DNA of 64,000 bases from Paenibacillus luteus (GCF_006542765.1 NZ_SKCD01000077.1:227839-291838), one strand, 5' to 3'; numbered from the stretch's first letter, positions 8,645 to 17,806 are shown. Translations and numbers: made by a program. The notes: generated by a model from the sequence alone, not told the origin.

Positions 8645-8734
8645 ACTAGGGGAGCTTAACGGCTGAGATGGGGCAATTGCTCCGGACCCTTGGAACCTGA
8701 TCTGGATCATTCCAGCGGAGGGAAGTGGAGCAGG
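8645..8734 (+). promoter_or_regulatory. TPP riboswitch (THI element)
   Basis: The aptamer signature is plain: AGGGGAGC, the CTGAGAT box, ACCCTT-GGAACCTGATCTGG and the closing AGCGGAGGGAAGTG. It lies 130 bp upstream of thiD, with an intrinsic terminator between, so thiamin pyrophosphate binding should stop transcription of thiD. Confidence 0.97.
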
Positions 8735-8769
8735 ACCCTACACACGCGCAAGCTTGACTGGACATACGA

Positions 8770-8804
8770 CCCGCTCATTTCCCACCGGAAATGAGCGGGT
8801 TTTT
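8770..8804 (+). terminator. Terminator of the TPP riboswitch
   Basis: A perfect 13-bp stem, CCCGCTCATTTCC with GGAAATGAGCGGG, and a four-base loop followed by TTTTT. It is the expression platform of the riboswitch 35 bp upstream. Confidence 0.95.
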
Positions 8805-8861
8805 ATTACTGCAAAGAGGTTACAGCCTTCGGGCGCATTCACATGATTGGGGGATACGAAA

Positions 8862-9710
8862 TTGACGAAAACGTTCAAAGCATTAACGATAGCAGGGTCG
8901 GACAGCGGCGGCGGCGCAGGGATTCAAGCAGACTTAAAAACATTTCAGGAACTCGGCGCTTATGGCATGTCGGTAATAACGGCAGTGACCGCGCAAAATA
9001 CGCATGGCGTACATGGCGTCTATTCGATGGAAGCCGCTGCGATTCAAGGACAGCTGGATGCGATTGGAGAAGATTTGGAACCGGATGCGCTGAAGACGGG
9101 GATGCTCTTTAGTGCGGAAATTATTGAAATTGTCGCTGCCAAAATCAAGCAATACCAATGGCGGAACCTGATCATTGACCCGGTCATGGTCGCCAAGGGC
9201 GGCTCCCCTCTCCTGCAGCAGGAAGCGATTCAATCGCTTGTGAAGCACTTGCTGCCGCTTGCACTTGTTACGACTCCAAATATCCCGGAGGCCGAGCTGC
9301 TTGCCCGCATGCCGATTCGCAACCTCCAAGACCGCGAAGAAGCGGCAAAGCGGTTGTTTCAAATGGGCTCGCGCTATATTGTAATCAAAGGCGGCCACAC
9401 CAAGGAAAACGAGCAGCTTGTCGACCTAATTTATGATGGACAAACCTTTGAATACTTGGAGAGCAAACGAATCATCACTCCCCATACCCATGGCACAGGC
9501 TGCACCTTCTCCGCGGCAGCAACCGCTGAAATCGCGCAGGGAAAACCCGTTCGCGCAGCGATCCAGACAGCCAAAGCCTTCATACAAGCAGCGATTGAAG
9601 ACCAGCTTGGCATCGGCGGAGGACATGGGCCCACGAATCATTTTGCCTATCAGCACCGACAACGGGAAGAGCTCAAAGCCAATCAGAGTGGATACTATTC
9701 TCGTAAATAA
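8862..9710 (+). CDS. thiD: Hydroxymethylpyrimidine/phosphomethylpyrimidine kinase
   Basis: 282 residues of the ribokinase-like ThiD family: N-terminal ALTIAGSDSGGGAGIQADLKT, DPVMVAKGG in the middle, and the anion-hole and catalytic motif HTHGTGCTFSAA near residue 215. It phosphorylates HMP twice for thiamin synthesis. The start is a TTG at 8862, 8 bp after GGGGG; an upstream in-frame TTG at 8847 has no site. It is the only gene behind the TPP riboswitch and ends in a hairpin, so salvage or kinase activity alone is under TPP control here. Confidence 0.94.
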   Translation: MTKTFKALTIAGSDSGGGAGIQADLKTFQELGAYGMSVITAVTAQNTHGVHGVYSMEAAAIQGQLDAIGEDLEPDALKTGMLFSAEIIEIVAAKIKQYQWRNLIIDPVMVAKGGSPLLQQEAIQSLVKHLLPLALVTTPNIPEAELLARMPIRNLQDREEAAKRLFQMGSRYIVIKGGHTKENEQLVDLIYDGQTFEYLESKRIITPHTHGTGCTFSAAATAEIAQGKPVRAAIQTAKAFIQAAIEDQLGIGGGHGPTNHFAYQHRQREELKANQSGYYSRK

Positions 9711-9714
9711 CAGA

Positions 9715-9758
9715 AAGCTGTCTCAAAAGCAGTTATTTCACCTGCTTTGAGACAGCTT
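9715..9758. terminator. Hairpin between convergent thiD and serine hydrolase genes
   Basis: AAGCTGTCTC plus AAAGCAG pairs with CTGCTTTGAGACAGCTT with one bulged A. No long U-run follows on either strand, but the position between convergent stops fits a shared terminator. Confidence 0.65.
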
Positions 9759-9800
9759 CATCGTATCTTCAGGTCCGTTTGAATGTACAGTAGAACTAGA

Positions 9801-11294
9801 TCAATGCCTGCTCATGCTGATGCTCTTGAATAGCAGAATCAATCTCACCATTCCATACGCAAGAAGCACGATTGAGGCCATGTATAACAAATGAGTCATA
9901 CCCGGCATAAACGCAAGCAGCAGCTTCCAAGGCGTATCCATCCACAGCGGCAAAGCGAACAAAACCGCAAGCGGAATAAGAAGGTGAAAGAGCATGATCG
10001 AGATGGCATGCCGTGCGATGAACGGCCGATTCGGGCGATAAATCTTATTCCATGCCGCCGAGACATAGATGGAACGGATGATAAACAACACGATGGCTAC
10101 CGCTGCGGCTCGTATAACCCAATGTACGAGCCCCATCGAAGGCAAATCAGCCGGCGAAGGCTTCTCTCCCGCCAGGATCTGCCGGATCCCCTCAGTCATG
10201 ATTTCTGCAGCAGACACAAAAGGATCATTCGCGTTCAGCAGAAGCACGATGCCCGTTTCACCCTGTATGAACAAATTCGATTGAAAATTTTCAACGCTGC
10301 CATGATGATACACGGCCCCGTCCTGCCTCATCCAGCCCATTCCGTACAGGCCACCCTCTTCCATTCGAGCGCCTTGCTCGCCATGCATAAGCGCCACACT
10401 TTCCCCAGATACCAGTTGTTTGCCCTCATACACCCCATCATTCAACTGGGCTACTAAATAATGGCTCATATCCTCTATGCTTGATTGAATATACCCTGAT
10501 GGAATATTAGCCGGTCTCTCCTTCGGGCTTGTCGCAAATAACCAGCCGAATATAGGTTGGTGCCCTTCTGATAATCCCAGCTTTACCGATTCAGAATAGG
10601 AAGTCGTCGTCTGCCCCATGCTAAGCGGTTCGAAAATCCGTCTTTTCACATATTCCCCATACGGTTGACCGGATACCTTCTGAACTAAGGCACCAAGAAT
10701 GTCATAGTTCATGTTGGAGTATTCAAATTGGCTTCCTGCCGGCCCGCTCAGCTTCGCCTCCTGCTTCGCAGCCGGATACTGCGCAAGCGTCAGCTCATGC
10801 GAAGGCAGATCCTTTCCCGCAAAAGCCGATATGCCGCTGGTTTGGTTCAACAATTGTCGCACCGTGATCTCCGAAGACGCCTGCTCATCTGCTACTCTGA
10901 AACTCGGCAAATACTGCTGAACGGGCGCGTCCAGCTTAATCTTTCCCGCTTCTACCAGCTGCATGACTGCCATCGCCGTAAATGACTTGCTCGTTGATCC
11001 GAGTATGAATGGCGTTTGCGGCGTGATGGCCGTTTTCTTGGAATCGGATGTTCCATATCCTTTTATGTATAATGGCGCATCCTTCTGAACGATGCCTAGC
11101 GCAGCACCCGGAATATCAAGCGCCTCCATAGCGGTCTCCATATAGCTATCCAGTTCGGCATATGCCGGTTCTCCGACTTCTTGCGCAGCATAAGCTCTCT
11201 CCGGCGTTACCCCGTAGCTTGTTAGCGCCGCCGCTATGGTGTAGAGCAATACCGACATACACAACGCATTTCGAAAAATAGATTGTCCACTCAT
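9801..11294 (-). CDS. Membrane-anchored beta-lactamase-fold serine hydrolase
   Basis: 497 residues. A signal/anchor segment (about 10-35) leads to a class-C beta-lactamase/PBP4*-like domain (about 45-370) with the nucleophile motif STSK (near 100), the YSN motif (near 189) and HHG (near 325). Three hydrophobic helices close the C-terminus (about 395-490). This architecture is common in Bacillales and usually means a cell-envelope esterase or D-amino peptidase, not an antibiotic-destroying enzyme. The ribosome site is weak (TAGGTG). It stands alone between thiD and queF. Confidence 0.85.
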   Translation of the reverse strand: MSGQSIFRNALCMSVLLYTIAAALTSYGVTPERAYAAQEVGEPAYAELDSYMETAMEALDIPGAALGIVQKDAPLYIKGYGTSDSKKTAITPQTPFILGSTSKSFTAMAVMQLVEAGKIKLDAPVQQYLPSFRVADEQASSEITVRQLLNQTSGISAFAGKDLPSHELTLAQYPAAKQEAKLSGPAGSQFEYSNMNYDILGALVQKVSGQPYGEYVKRRIFEPLSMGQTTTSYSESVKLGLSEGHQPIFGWLFATSPKERPANIPSGYIQSSIEDMSHYLVAQLNDGVYEGKQLVSGESVALMHGEQGARMEEGGLYGMGWMRQDGAVYHHGSVENFQSNLFIQGETGIVLLLNANDPFVSAAEIMTEGIRQILAGEKPSPADLPSMGLVHWVIRAAAVAIVLFIIRSIYVSAAWNKIYRPNRPFIARHAISIMLFHLLIPLAVLFALPLWMDTPWKLLLAFMPGMTHLLYMASIVLLAYGMVRLILLFKSISMSRH

Positions 11295-11472
11295 CTGTAC
11301 ACCTACTCTTTATCTTTGATAAAAATAAGTATAGGTGATTTGTTTGCCGTTGAAATGGACTCCGGGCATGACGGCTTACTGGACTTTAGGCTGGCTTGAA
11401 CGTAGTCCTCCTAAAGCAGAGTCAGCACATTCGCCTGCAAGCTAACGCGTTGACCCCCTAGATTTCTATAAT

Positions 11473-11503
11473 AAAAGGAACATCCGCGAGAGATGTTCCT
11501 TTT
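11473..11503 (-). terminator. Terminator of the queCDEF operon
   Basis: AAAAGGAACATC and GATGTTCCTTTT form a 12-bp symmetric hairpin with a seven-base loop, 9 bp past the queF stop on the minus strand. Confidence 0.9.
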
Positions 11504-11511
11504 GCATAAAC

Positions 11512-12030
11512 CTATCGATTATCTACTTTTTCCGGATACAGATCATGATTCATCAAGCGATGCTCCGCCATTTGCTCGTATTTTGTTCCCGGTTGTCCCC
11601 AGTTGCAGTAAGGGTCGATCGAAATTCCGCCACGCGGAGTGAACTTGCCCCATACCTCGATATATCGAGGGTTCATCAAGGCAATTAAATCATTCATGAT
11701 TATGTTCATGCAGTCCTCATGAAAATCGCCGTGATTGCGAAAGCTGAACAAATACAGCTTGAGCGACTTGCTTTCTACCATTTTTTGATCCGGTATATAC
11801 GAAATATAGATCGTTGCAAAATCAGGCTGTCCCGTCATCGGGCATAGGCTCGTAAATTCGGGGCAATTGAATTTGACAAAATAGTCCCGCTTCGGATGCT
11901 TGTTATCGAAGGCCTCCAAAATTTCCGGTGAATAGTTGAATAAATATTGTGTCCCCTGATTGCCGAGCAGCGTTACGCCGCTTAGCTCCTCCTTGCTTCT
12001 TCCTTCCATGTCCAGCGCCATCCCTTCCAT
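11512..12030 (-). CDS. queF: NADPH-dependent preQ0 reductase
   Basis: 172 residues of the single-domain QueF type, which reduces 7-cyano-7-deazaguanine to preQ1. The QueF signature ESKSLKLY and the catalytic Cys/Asp region FNCPEFTSLCPMTGQPDFA are intact, as is HGDFHEDC. The first ATG at 12030 lies close behind AAGAAGGAA; homologues begin near MEGRSKEELSG, so the in-frame ATG codons at 12021 or 12009 are also possible. It is the last gene of queCDEF, 9 bp after queE. Confidence 0.95.
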   Translation of the reverse strand: MEGMALDMEGRSKEELSGVTLLGNQGTQYLFNYSPEILEAFDNKHPKRDYFVKFNCPEFTSLCPMTGQPDFATIYISYIPDQKMVESKSLKLYLFSFRNHGDFHEDCMNIIMNDLIALMNPRYIEVWGKFTPRGGISIDPYCNWGQPGTKYEQMAEHRLMNHDLYPEKVDNR

Positions 12031-12039
12031 TTCCTTCTT

Positions 12040-12771
12040 TTAAACGCCTTTTTTGTTGCCCCATACCCATGTATGCAGCTGCGGGAGCACATGCACCCGA
12101 TTCAGCTCAGGGTTAGGCATCACTCTATCGATCAGCCATTCATAGCGCTCTACCAAATAAGGCAGCATGCGCTGCGGCTCCGTTTCCTGCAGCTGTCCGT
12201 TGCCTGCCTGCACGTAGAAAGGAACCTTCGGATACCGCAAATGGACATAAGTTGCATATTCAAGATCCTCGTCGTCAAAAACGACCGTCTTTAGGCAAAA
12301 GCTCACAGCCCGTTTTTCCAACTTGGCTACAATATCATCGAGTACCGCCCAATCCGTCTTCATGCCAGAGCTCGGCGGCTTGGGCGAGAGGGTCAGGTCG
12401 TCAATGAGCCAAAACCAATCCTGCCAGCGGCTGCCTTGCGTCTCCAGAGCAACGCTGATATCCCGCTCATGAAGCTCCTCGATCAAGGTTCCAAGCTGAG
12501 GCAGCAATGCCGGATTCCCGCCGGAAATCGTAACATGGTCAAAGGTATTTCCGCCGATCTGCATGAGCTGCTCCATAACCTCATAAGCCGTCAGCATGCG
12601 AATGTCGCCTTTGGCGCTGCCGTCCCACGTAAATGCCGAGTCGCACCAGGAGCAGCTGTAATCACAGCCCGCCGTACGGACAAACATCGTTTTCCGGCCA
12701 ATGACCATGCCTTCCCCTTGAACGGTTGGCCCGAACACTTCCAATACCGGAATCCGTTTAATGGCCTGCAT
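12040..12771 (-). CDS. queE: 7-carboxy-7-deazaguanine synthase (radical SAM)
   Basis: 243 residues with the radical-SAM cluster motif CDYSCSWC (Cys-x3-Cys-x2-Cys) near residue 33, preceded by FGPTVQGEG and followed by TISGGNPAL. It converts 6-carboxytetrahydropterin to CDG in queuosine and other 7-deazapurine synthesis. Only one base separates its ATG from the queD stop, so translation is coupled. Confidence 0.95.
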   Translation of the reverse strand: MQAIKRIPVLEVFGPTVQGEGMVIGRKTMFVRTAGCDYSCSWCDSAFTWDGSAKGDIRMLTAYEVMEQLMQIGGNTFDHVTISGGNPALLPQLGTLIEELHERDISVALETQGSRWQDWFWLIDDLTLSPKPPSSGMKTDWAVLDDIVAKLEKRAVSFCLKTVVFDDEDLEYATYVHLRYPKVPFYVQAGNGQLQETEPQRMLPYLVERYEWLIDRVMPNPELNRVHVLPQLHTWVWGNKKGV

Positions 12772-12772
12772 C

Positions 12773-13213
12773 TTACCCCGCCTTTCTGCGCGGACGATAG
12801 ATACAATAGCTCGTAGGCGTCTCCCGCAAATACACTTGTATGCACTGCGGGCGGTTTGGCATGCCGTTCAAATGGGCTTGAACGAGCTCATGAATCGTAC
12901 GCGCCACAACCTCCGTCGTCGGAAAACGTTCCGGATCATCATCACGGAAGCTCCCTTTGTCGTCATTTAGAAGCGTATGGTCAAAGCGATCATGAATTAA
13001 CTTTTTTATAATCGCAAAATTAACAAGAAACCCCGCCGTATCCAGCTCATCTCCAGCCACCGTTACGTTCGCATAATAGGTGTGCCCATGAAGCTGGCGG
13101 CATTTGCCGGCTTCCTCTGCAGGTATAAAGTGCGCCGCCGCAAAGTGAAAATCCTTGTTCAGCTCATAACAATAATTATGGATGGGCGCAGGATATACCT
13201 GCTGAAGCATCAT
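12773..13213 (-). CDS. queD: 6-carboxy-5,6,7,8-tetrahydropterin synthase
   Basis: 146 residues. The zinc-binding histidines are visible in FHFAAAHF and LHGHTY, with the catalytic Cys in AGKCRQLHG and Glu in LRETPTSYC. It makes the pterin precursor from 7,8-dihydroneopterin triphosphate. Its start overlaps the queC stop as ATGA. A second ATG follows immediately. Confidence 0.95.
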   Translation of the reverse strand: MMLQQVYPAPIHNYCYELNKDFHFAAAHFIPAEEAGKCRQLHGHTYYANVTVAGDELDTAGFLVNFAIIKKLIHDRFDHTLLNDDKGSFRDDDPERFPTTEVVARTIHELVQAHLNGMPNRPQCIQVYLRETPTSYCIYRPRRKAG

Positions 13214-13875
13214 CGCTTCAACTCCAATATACGTTTGGCCAAATAATCATCCAGCCCCTTCTTTCGAAGCTGGCATGCCGGGCAATGCCCGCAGCCATCC
13301 GAGATGATGCCGTTATAACAGGTTAACGTTTTCTCACGCACGAATTCGAATGCGTCCAGCGTTTCTGCGAGTTCCCATGTCTCTGCTTTGTTCAGCCACA
13401 TGAGCGGAGTTTCGATGACAAACGGGTAATCCATTGATAAATTCAAGGTTACGTTAAGTGATTTAACAAAAATATCTCGGCAATCTGGATAACCGCTAAA
13501 ATCCGTCTCGCACACGCCCGTCACGATATGCATCGCGCCAAGCTGCTTGGCGAGTATAGCCGCAAAGGTGAGAAATAATAGATTGCGTCCGTCCACAAAG
13601 GTCGTCGGAAGCTCGCCTTCTTTTTGCTCAATGGCGATATCATCCCTCGTAAGCGCGTTAGGCGCCAGTTGGTTGAGAAGCGACATATCGAGCACATGAT
13701 GCTTGATGCCAAGCTCCTTGGCAATATCGGCCGCGCAATCCAGCTCCAGCTTATGCCGTTGTCCATAGTTGAACGTGATGGCCTCTACCTCCGAGAAACG
13801 CTCCATTGCCCAAAATAGGCAAGTAGTGCTGTCCTGGCCGCCGCTGAACACGACAACCGCCTTTTCTTTTTTCAT
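13210..13875 (-). CDS. queC: 7-cyano-7-deazaguanine (preQ0) synthase
   Basis: 221 residues. The PP-loop SGGQDSTT lies at the N-terminus and a four-Cys zinc site, CYNGIISDGCGHCPAC, at the C-terminus. It turns CDG into preQ0 with ATP and ammonia. It is the first gene of queCDEF and lies directly behind the preQ1 riboswitch and its terminator. Confidence 0.96.
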   Translation of the reverse strand: MKKEKAVVVFSGGQDSTTCLFWAMERFSEVEAITFNYGQRHKLELDCAADIAKELGIKHHVLDMSLLNQLAPNALTRDDIAIEQKEGELPTTFVDGRNLLFLTFAAILAKQLGAMHIVTGVCETDFSGYPDCRDIFVKSLNVTLNLSMDYPFVIETPLMWLNKAETWELAETLDAFEFVREKTLTCYNGIISDGCGHCPACQLRKKGLDDYLAKRILELKR

Positions 13876-13938
13876 GCTGCATCTCCCTCTCTGGTTTGAG
13901 AAGACAGAGATCGCCTGACATCCTTCTGTATGTAGCTA

Positions 13939-13986
13939 AAAAACCAAAGAAACGGCGCGAAGCAGTAAAACGCCCGCTTCGCGCCG
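13939..13986 (-). terminator. Terminator of the preQ1 riboswitch leader
   Basis: An 11-bp GC-rich stem, CGGCGCGAAGC with GCTTCGCGCCG, is followed on the minus strand by TTTCTTTGGTTTTTT. It lies between the preQ1 aptamer and queC, so it is the likely regulated terminator. A second hairpin (GCAAAA-CGA with TCGTTTTTGC, 13991-14030) lies between and may be the antiterminator partner. Confidence 0.85.
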
Positions 13987-14030
13987 AACGCAAAAACGAC
14001 GCTGTCACCTGACGGGACAATCGTTTTGCA

Positions 14031-14065
14031 TAGTTTTTTATAGAGGGAGTTCGCGAACCTCTCCC
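14031..14065 (-). promoter_or_regulatory. preQ1 class I riboswitch aptamer
   Basis: On the minus strand the compact preQ1-I pattern is seen: AGAGGTTCGCGAAC, then CCCTCT closing the first stem, then the A-rich tail ATAAAAAACTA that forms the pseudoknot. It is about 155 bp upstream of queC. Ligand binding should reduce queCDEF expression through the downstream terminator. Confidence 0.93.
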
Positions 14066-14210
14066 GGCTGCCCGTTCCGCCTTACGGCAGGGCTCCGGAA
14101 TTTCTTCTTTAGTTGTTTATTCTCCTGTACTATAGCATAGCTCCGGCTGAATGGGAACAGACAGAATTTGACGGCTAGAGTGCCTATCGAACGTATTCTT
14201 CAGCGAGAAC

Positions 14211-14732
14211 TTAGGTTGTAAGCTCTCCCAGTTTCTTCAGCGTCTGGAGCATATGCTTGACCAAATCTGGAATGTCATCCATTTGCTCCTCGCTTATTTT
14301 GCGGTTGAAGTTCAGCTCTATGACATTAGAGAAGATCAGCTCGTCTGCGCCAAACAGATAACTGATCGTTTGCGTCGGTGCGAGCTCCGGCTCCCATATC
14401 CGCTTCATTATTTGCTCCACCTCTCGGCACTGCTCGTCAATATTCCGAACCTGCATATGGAACCGGAGCCGGAGAGCGCAAGCAGGCGTTTCTCCCTTTA
14501 GCTCCAATATTTCTGCTGCCAGCTCCTTAAGGGATGCCGTCAACTGAATCTCAGCGGAAACCTCAGGGCGTTCCGTCAGCTTGAACTGCAGCGCAAACTC
14601 GCGTGACATGACGGCCATATCCAAGCGGTCAATCCGGTTCGTTATATCAATCTTTCGATCCAGCGTGTCCAGATCGTAAAGACGATTTTCAAAAGCTACC
14701 TTTAAATTTTCAAAAACGGTGGGATCAAACAT
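14211..14732 (-). CDS. Conserved-looking protein of unknown function
   Basis: 173 residues, soluble, mixed alpha/beta, with no signal peptide, no Cys cluster and no recognisable enzyme motif. GAGAGGAA lies 6 bp before the ATG. The sequence looks well behaved (evenly amphipathic helices such as IPDLVKHMLQTLKKLGEL). It stands alone between the queuosine leader and the acetylesterase region. I do not recognise the family. Confidence 0.7.
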   Translation of the reverse strand: MFDPTVFENLKVAFENRLYDLDTLDRKIDITNRIDRLDMAVMSREFALQFKLTERPEVSAEIQLTASLKELAAEILELKGETPACALRLRFHMQVRNIDEQCREVEQIMKRIWEPELAPTQTISYLFGADELIFSNVIELNFNRKISEEQMDDIPDLVKHMLQTLKKLGELTT

Positions 14733-14935
14733 GATTGGTTCCTCTCTTTTACTGCCTGGTTATGTTAGCTATTGTAGTCCATATGGACGATAGAATCGAG
14801 AGTTCTTTTGCAAAAGGGGTGGACGCCCCTACAAATGCAGCTGCTTATCGTCACCCTTGGCTACATATGCACGCATTTGGCAGGCATCCTATCACATAGC
14901 GGTAAAAAATATTTACAAAGGAAAAAAAGGCTGAA

Positions 14936-14964
14936 AAGGCCAGCCCTGCTTTCAGGCTGGCCTT
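14936..14964 (-). terminator. Terminator after the acetylesterase gene
   Basis: AAGGCCAGCC and GGCTGGCCTT form a stem about 50 bp past the stop of the 15016-16122 gene. On the minus strand it is followed by TTTTCAGCC and a run of seven T. Confidence 0.85.
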
Positions 14965-15015
14965 CCTCTCTCGAGCGCGTCATATTCTTCCATATCCAAC
15001 TGATGCTAGCATTTA

Positions 15016-16122
15016 TTATGCTTTCAAGTAAAGAGATAGCGGAGATAACCCTAGCTCGCGCACACCATCCGCTACTAAACCTGCGATAACGATGCCGCCA
15101 TGCTCTTGAAAATGGGTATCGTCCTTAGCACCTTCAGGAAAATGAATAAACTCGCCGGGATACGCCCACATAAACAAAGCCTTCGAGGGCTCGTCGCCCA
15201 GCTCCTCATAAAGCGTCTTGCTCTTCGCAGCCAAGTCAATGAGGGGCACATCCAGCTCTGATGCCAGTTCCTTCATTCCTAGCAGGTAATCGCCATGCGT
15301 ATCGATGATCCGGCCATGCTCGTCAAATTTGCGCCGATGCATTGGCGTAATAAGCACCGGCCTTGCCCCGCGTGCGCGGGCTTCCTCTACATAGACAGCC
15401 AGCATTTCCTTGTAGCTGCCGAAGGGCTCCGTCGCTCGTTCCGCGTCCGGCTTCTCATCATTGTGTCCGAACTGGATCCACAAATAATCGCCTGACTTGA
15501 TTTGCTCCAGAATGGCAGCTAGCCTGCCCTCGTCGATGAAGCTCTTCGAGCTTCTGCCCGACATGGCGTGGTTGTCGATCGCCACATCGGTTTTAAAATA
15601 GAGCGGCAGCATTTGTCCCCATCCGGCATAGGGGAACGTGTCCTGATCCGTTACGGTGGAATCGCCCGCCAGATAAATCGTCGTCGCCTGCTTCGCCTCA
15701 TCGATGCAAAGTGCGTTTATGCGTGGCGCAATGCCCGAGAAGGCAAGCCGCAGTCGTCCGTCTGTCACCTTGACCGTGAAGCTGTGCACTGCATATTGTC
15801 CTGCGGAAGTCATTGCCTTATGAAGTACGATCCGACCTACACCATACTTTAATGAAGTGCAGGTCGGTGCAATTGCATCTCCAATCGTTGCGGTTATTGT
15901 GTATAAGCCATTCGGCAGATCAACCGCAAACACCGCTTCTAGAGGAATGCAGAATGCGCTGCGCAGGCGATCCGACTCGTCTCGGTTGCGGGAGCTGGCG
16001 CGCTCAGCAGACTCGAATCCGTATCCCAGCACCTCGCTGTACAGCGTCGTGGGGAGCACTTGGATATATGAGGAAGCCGGCGCGCTGCCGATTCCAAAAT
16101 CGAATTTAAATGAAGTAGCCAT
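15016..16122 (-). CDS. SGNH-family rhamnogalacturonan acetylesterase-like enzyme
   Basis: 368 residues. The N-terminal part (about 1-140; FKFDFGIGSAP, YTITATIGD) looks like a beta-sandwich found in front of CE12 enzymes. The SGNH esterase domain (about 145-365) has the nucleophile block AGDSTVTD, the Gly/Asn blocks NHAMSGRSSKSF and QFGHND, and the Asp-x-x-His dyad DDTHFQEHG. No signal peptide is seen, so it likely deacetylates imported pectic fragments, as proposed for YesT/YesY-type enzymes. It is followed by a terminator; the isomerase-like gene lies 122 bp upstream on the same strand. Confidence 0.88.
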   Translation of the reverse strand: MATSFKFDFGIGSAPASSYIQVLPTTLYSEVLGYGFESAERASSRNRDESDRLRSAFCIPLEAVFAVDLPNGLYTITATIGDAIAPTCTSLKYGVGRIVLHKAMTSAGQYAVHSFTVKVTDGRLRLAFSGIAPRINALCIDEAKQATTIYLAGDSTVTDQDTFPYAGWGQMLPLYFKTDVAIDNHAMSGRSSKSFIDEGRLAAILEQIKSGDYLWIQFGHNDEKPDAERATEPFGSYKEMLAVYVEEARARGARPVLITPMHRRKFDEHGRIIDTHGDYLLGMKELASELDVPLIDLAAKSKTLYEELGDEPSKALFMWAYPGEFIHFPEGAKDDTHFQEHGGIVIAGLVADGVRELGLSPLSLYLKA

Positions 16123-16243
16123 ACCAGCACCATCCTACACCATGATTGTCATAGGAATAGCATATCAAATCACGTCGCGTTAAGAAATCAATAATTCGAT
16201 TACTTTGTTTAAAAATCAGACCAGTTGCAGCTTTCTTCACCCG

Positions 16244-17746
16244 TTAGAGCGTGACGTGCTTCACCTGCAGCAGTTCGCCAACCTTTTCGAACAGCGCGGC
16301 GTTATGGCCGATTGACATCGCGCAATGATGGGTAGGCGCCTCTGCGAACCATGCGGTCATATAATCATCAGGGTGACTGCGGAATTTTACAGGCGTTTGC
16401 GTATTGCCAATTCGCATGATCGGTCCGTTTGTAGATTCCCCTTCGCTGGAAATCAGCTTCAGCCGGCCATCTCCGGTTTGTGTTATATTAAGCGTCGTGA
16501 CTGCTCCTGTGCGAACCTTGGCTTCAACGGATACGCCTGTTCCTTGCTTGCCGTGGTAGAGCCCCATTCCGCGCAAAATCGGCTGTCCTTCCGATATCGC
16601 TATGTGGAAAGGCCCGTCATGTCCGAGCAATATCGTCTCGTCTACATAATCGACCACGACAATTTCGGAGAAGCTGCCGCCCGTACCGAGAATATCGCAT
16701 ATTTTCATCGCAATTGCTGTTTTCAAATCACCTTCGCCCGAGCAAGGGATGCCGCGTGAGGTGAGCAGCGAATGCCCTACAATAAAGCCTGCCTGCAGCT
16801 TCTCGTATTGTCCCCCCGGCGCCCCGTGATAATAATACGTCAGCGCGTCCAGATCATACTCCCTTACGAGCTTTTCTTGCGCCGCTGCCACCTTGCAGGA
16901 CCATTCTAGCTGCTCATCTGTTGGCCTACGGGCAATTGGATCGGAAGGCGAATCCCCACTGATCTGGAACATCCGATTCACTTCCTCCAGCTTGGCCTTC
17001 ACCTCCTGCTCAGTCACATCCCGCAGCAAACGGTCCAGATCGCACATCTCCAGCACCTCAATATGAACGCCCGTTTGTGCCTGAATCATCGTAAAGTCGC
17101 TGTACATGTCGAGCATGCCGCTGTAAGTGTTGCCAAGAAAGCCGAAGCGGCTGTGCTGGAGCGTACGTGGAACACCTGCCGCTCTTACCCACTGTTCAAT
17201 CTCACGCCAGGCGCGAAGCGCTTCCTTGCGCTCATTGGTCTTCTCATTCGTCAGTGAAATCTCAGGCGTATAATCAAGACCAAGCAGGCCATTCACAACT
17301 CGGAACGAGATCCCCGCCCGGTTGAACGAGTTAGCAAATTCTGGAACCGGACAAGCCCCGCAATGTGCCAGCCATTCCCCTGTTGTCGTTTGCTCATAGT
17401 TGATCCGTTCGGTCGGCTGCAGGTTGAGGAACACCACTGGCGCCTTGTTGATTTGATGAACGGGCAGTACCGTAGAGCTTGTGGAATAGGTTGCCGTGTG
17501 GCAAAATACGAGATCGACATTTTGCTCATTCAGCCATTCTCCTGCCTTGCGCCCTTCACCCTCCGTATCGACTAGCCCGTAGTTAAATACGTCTCCCCAC
17601 TGCGACATGCGGTTTTCAATGAATTGCCCGTATGCCATCAGACGTTCACGAAGTCCAGGAAATTGATCCCAGTATGCGCGTAGACCTACCGAATAAAGAC
17701 CGATTCGTGGTCGCTTGCTTGGTTTAATCGCTTGTAATCCAGCCAT
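16244..17746 (-). CDS. L-arabinose/L-fucose isomerase family protein
   Basis: 500 residues. The overall layout is that of the AraA/FucI fold: N-terminal RIGLYSVGLRAYWDQFPGL, a middle domain with NTYSGMLDMYSD, and metal-site-like segments such as SGEGDLKTAIAMKICD and the C-terminal THHCAMSIGHN. It is more divergent than standard AraA, so sugar specificity (L-arabinose, L-fucose or another aldose) is open. ATG 17746 is chosen because GAGGTGG is 6 bp upstream; a GTG at 17755 is less suited. It is divergent from an AraC regulator and sits beside the acetylesterase gene. Confidence 0.8.
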   Translation of the reverse strand: MAGLQAIKPSKRPRIGLYSVGLRAYWDQFPGLRERLMAYGQFIENRMSQWGDVFNYGLVDTEGEGRKAGEWLNEQNVDLVFCHTATYSTSSTVLPVHQINKAPVVFLNLQPTERINYEQTTTGEWLAHCGACPVPEFANSFNRAGISFRVVNGLLGLDYTPEISLTNEKTNERKEALRAWREIEQWVRAAGVPRTLQHSRFGFLGNTYSGMLDMYSDFTMIQAQTGVHIEVLEMCDLDRLLRDVTEQEVKAKLEEVNRMFQISGDSPSDPIARRPTDEQLEWSCKVAAAQEKLVREYDLDALTYYYHGAPGGQYEKLQAGFIVGHSLLTSRGIPCSGEGDLKTAIAMKICDILGTGGSFSEIVVVDYVDETILLGHDGPFHIAISEGQPILRGMGLYHGKQGTGVSVEAKVRTGAVTTLNITQTGDGRLKLISSEGESTNGPIMRIGNTQTPVKFRSHPDDYMTAWFAEAPTHHCAMSIGHNAALFEKVGELLQVKHVTL

Positions 17747-17792
17747 CTTTACCACCTCATCAAAGTATGAAATAATATATTTATGATTTCAT

Positions 17793-17806
17793 TGTAATGG
17801 CTTTCA
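17793..17806. promoter_or_regulatory. Candidate CcpA cre site
   Basis: TGTAATGGCTTTCA matches the cre consensus TGWAANCGNTNWCA at all fixed positions except one of the central CG pair. It lies in the promoter gap between the isomerase-family gene and the divergent AraC gene, where carbon catabolite control would be expected. Confidence 0.45.

Noticed and set aside
9801..11294. Antibiotic-resistance beta-lactamase
   Set aside because: The fold and motifs are present, but the C-terminal membrane helices and genomic setting fit an envelope serine hydrolase; resistance cannot be claimed.
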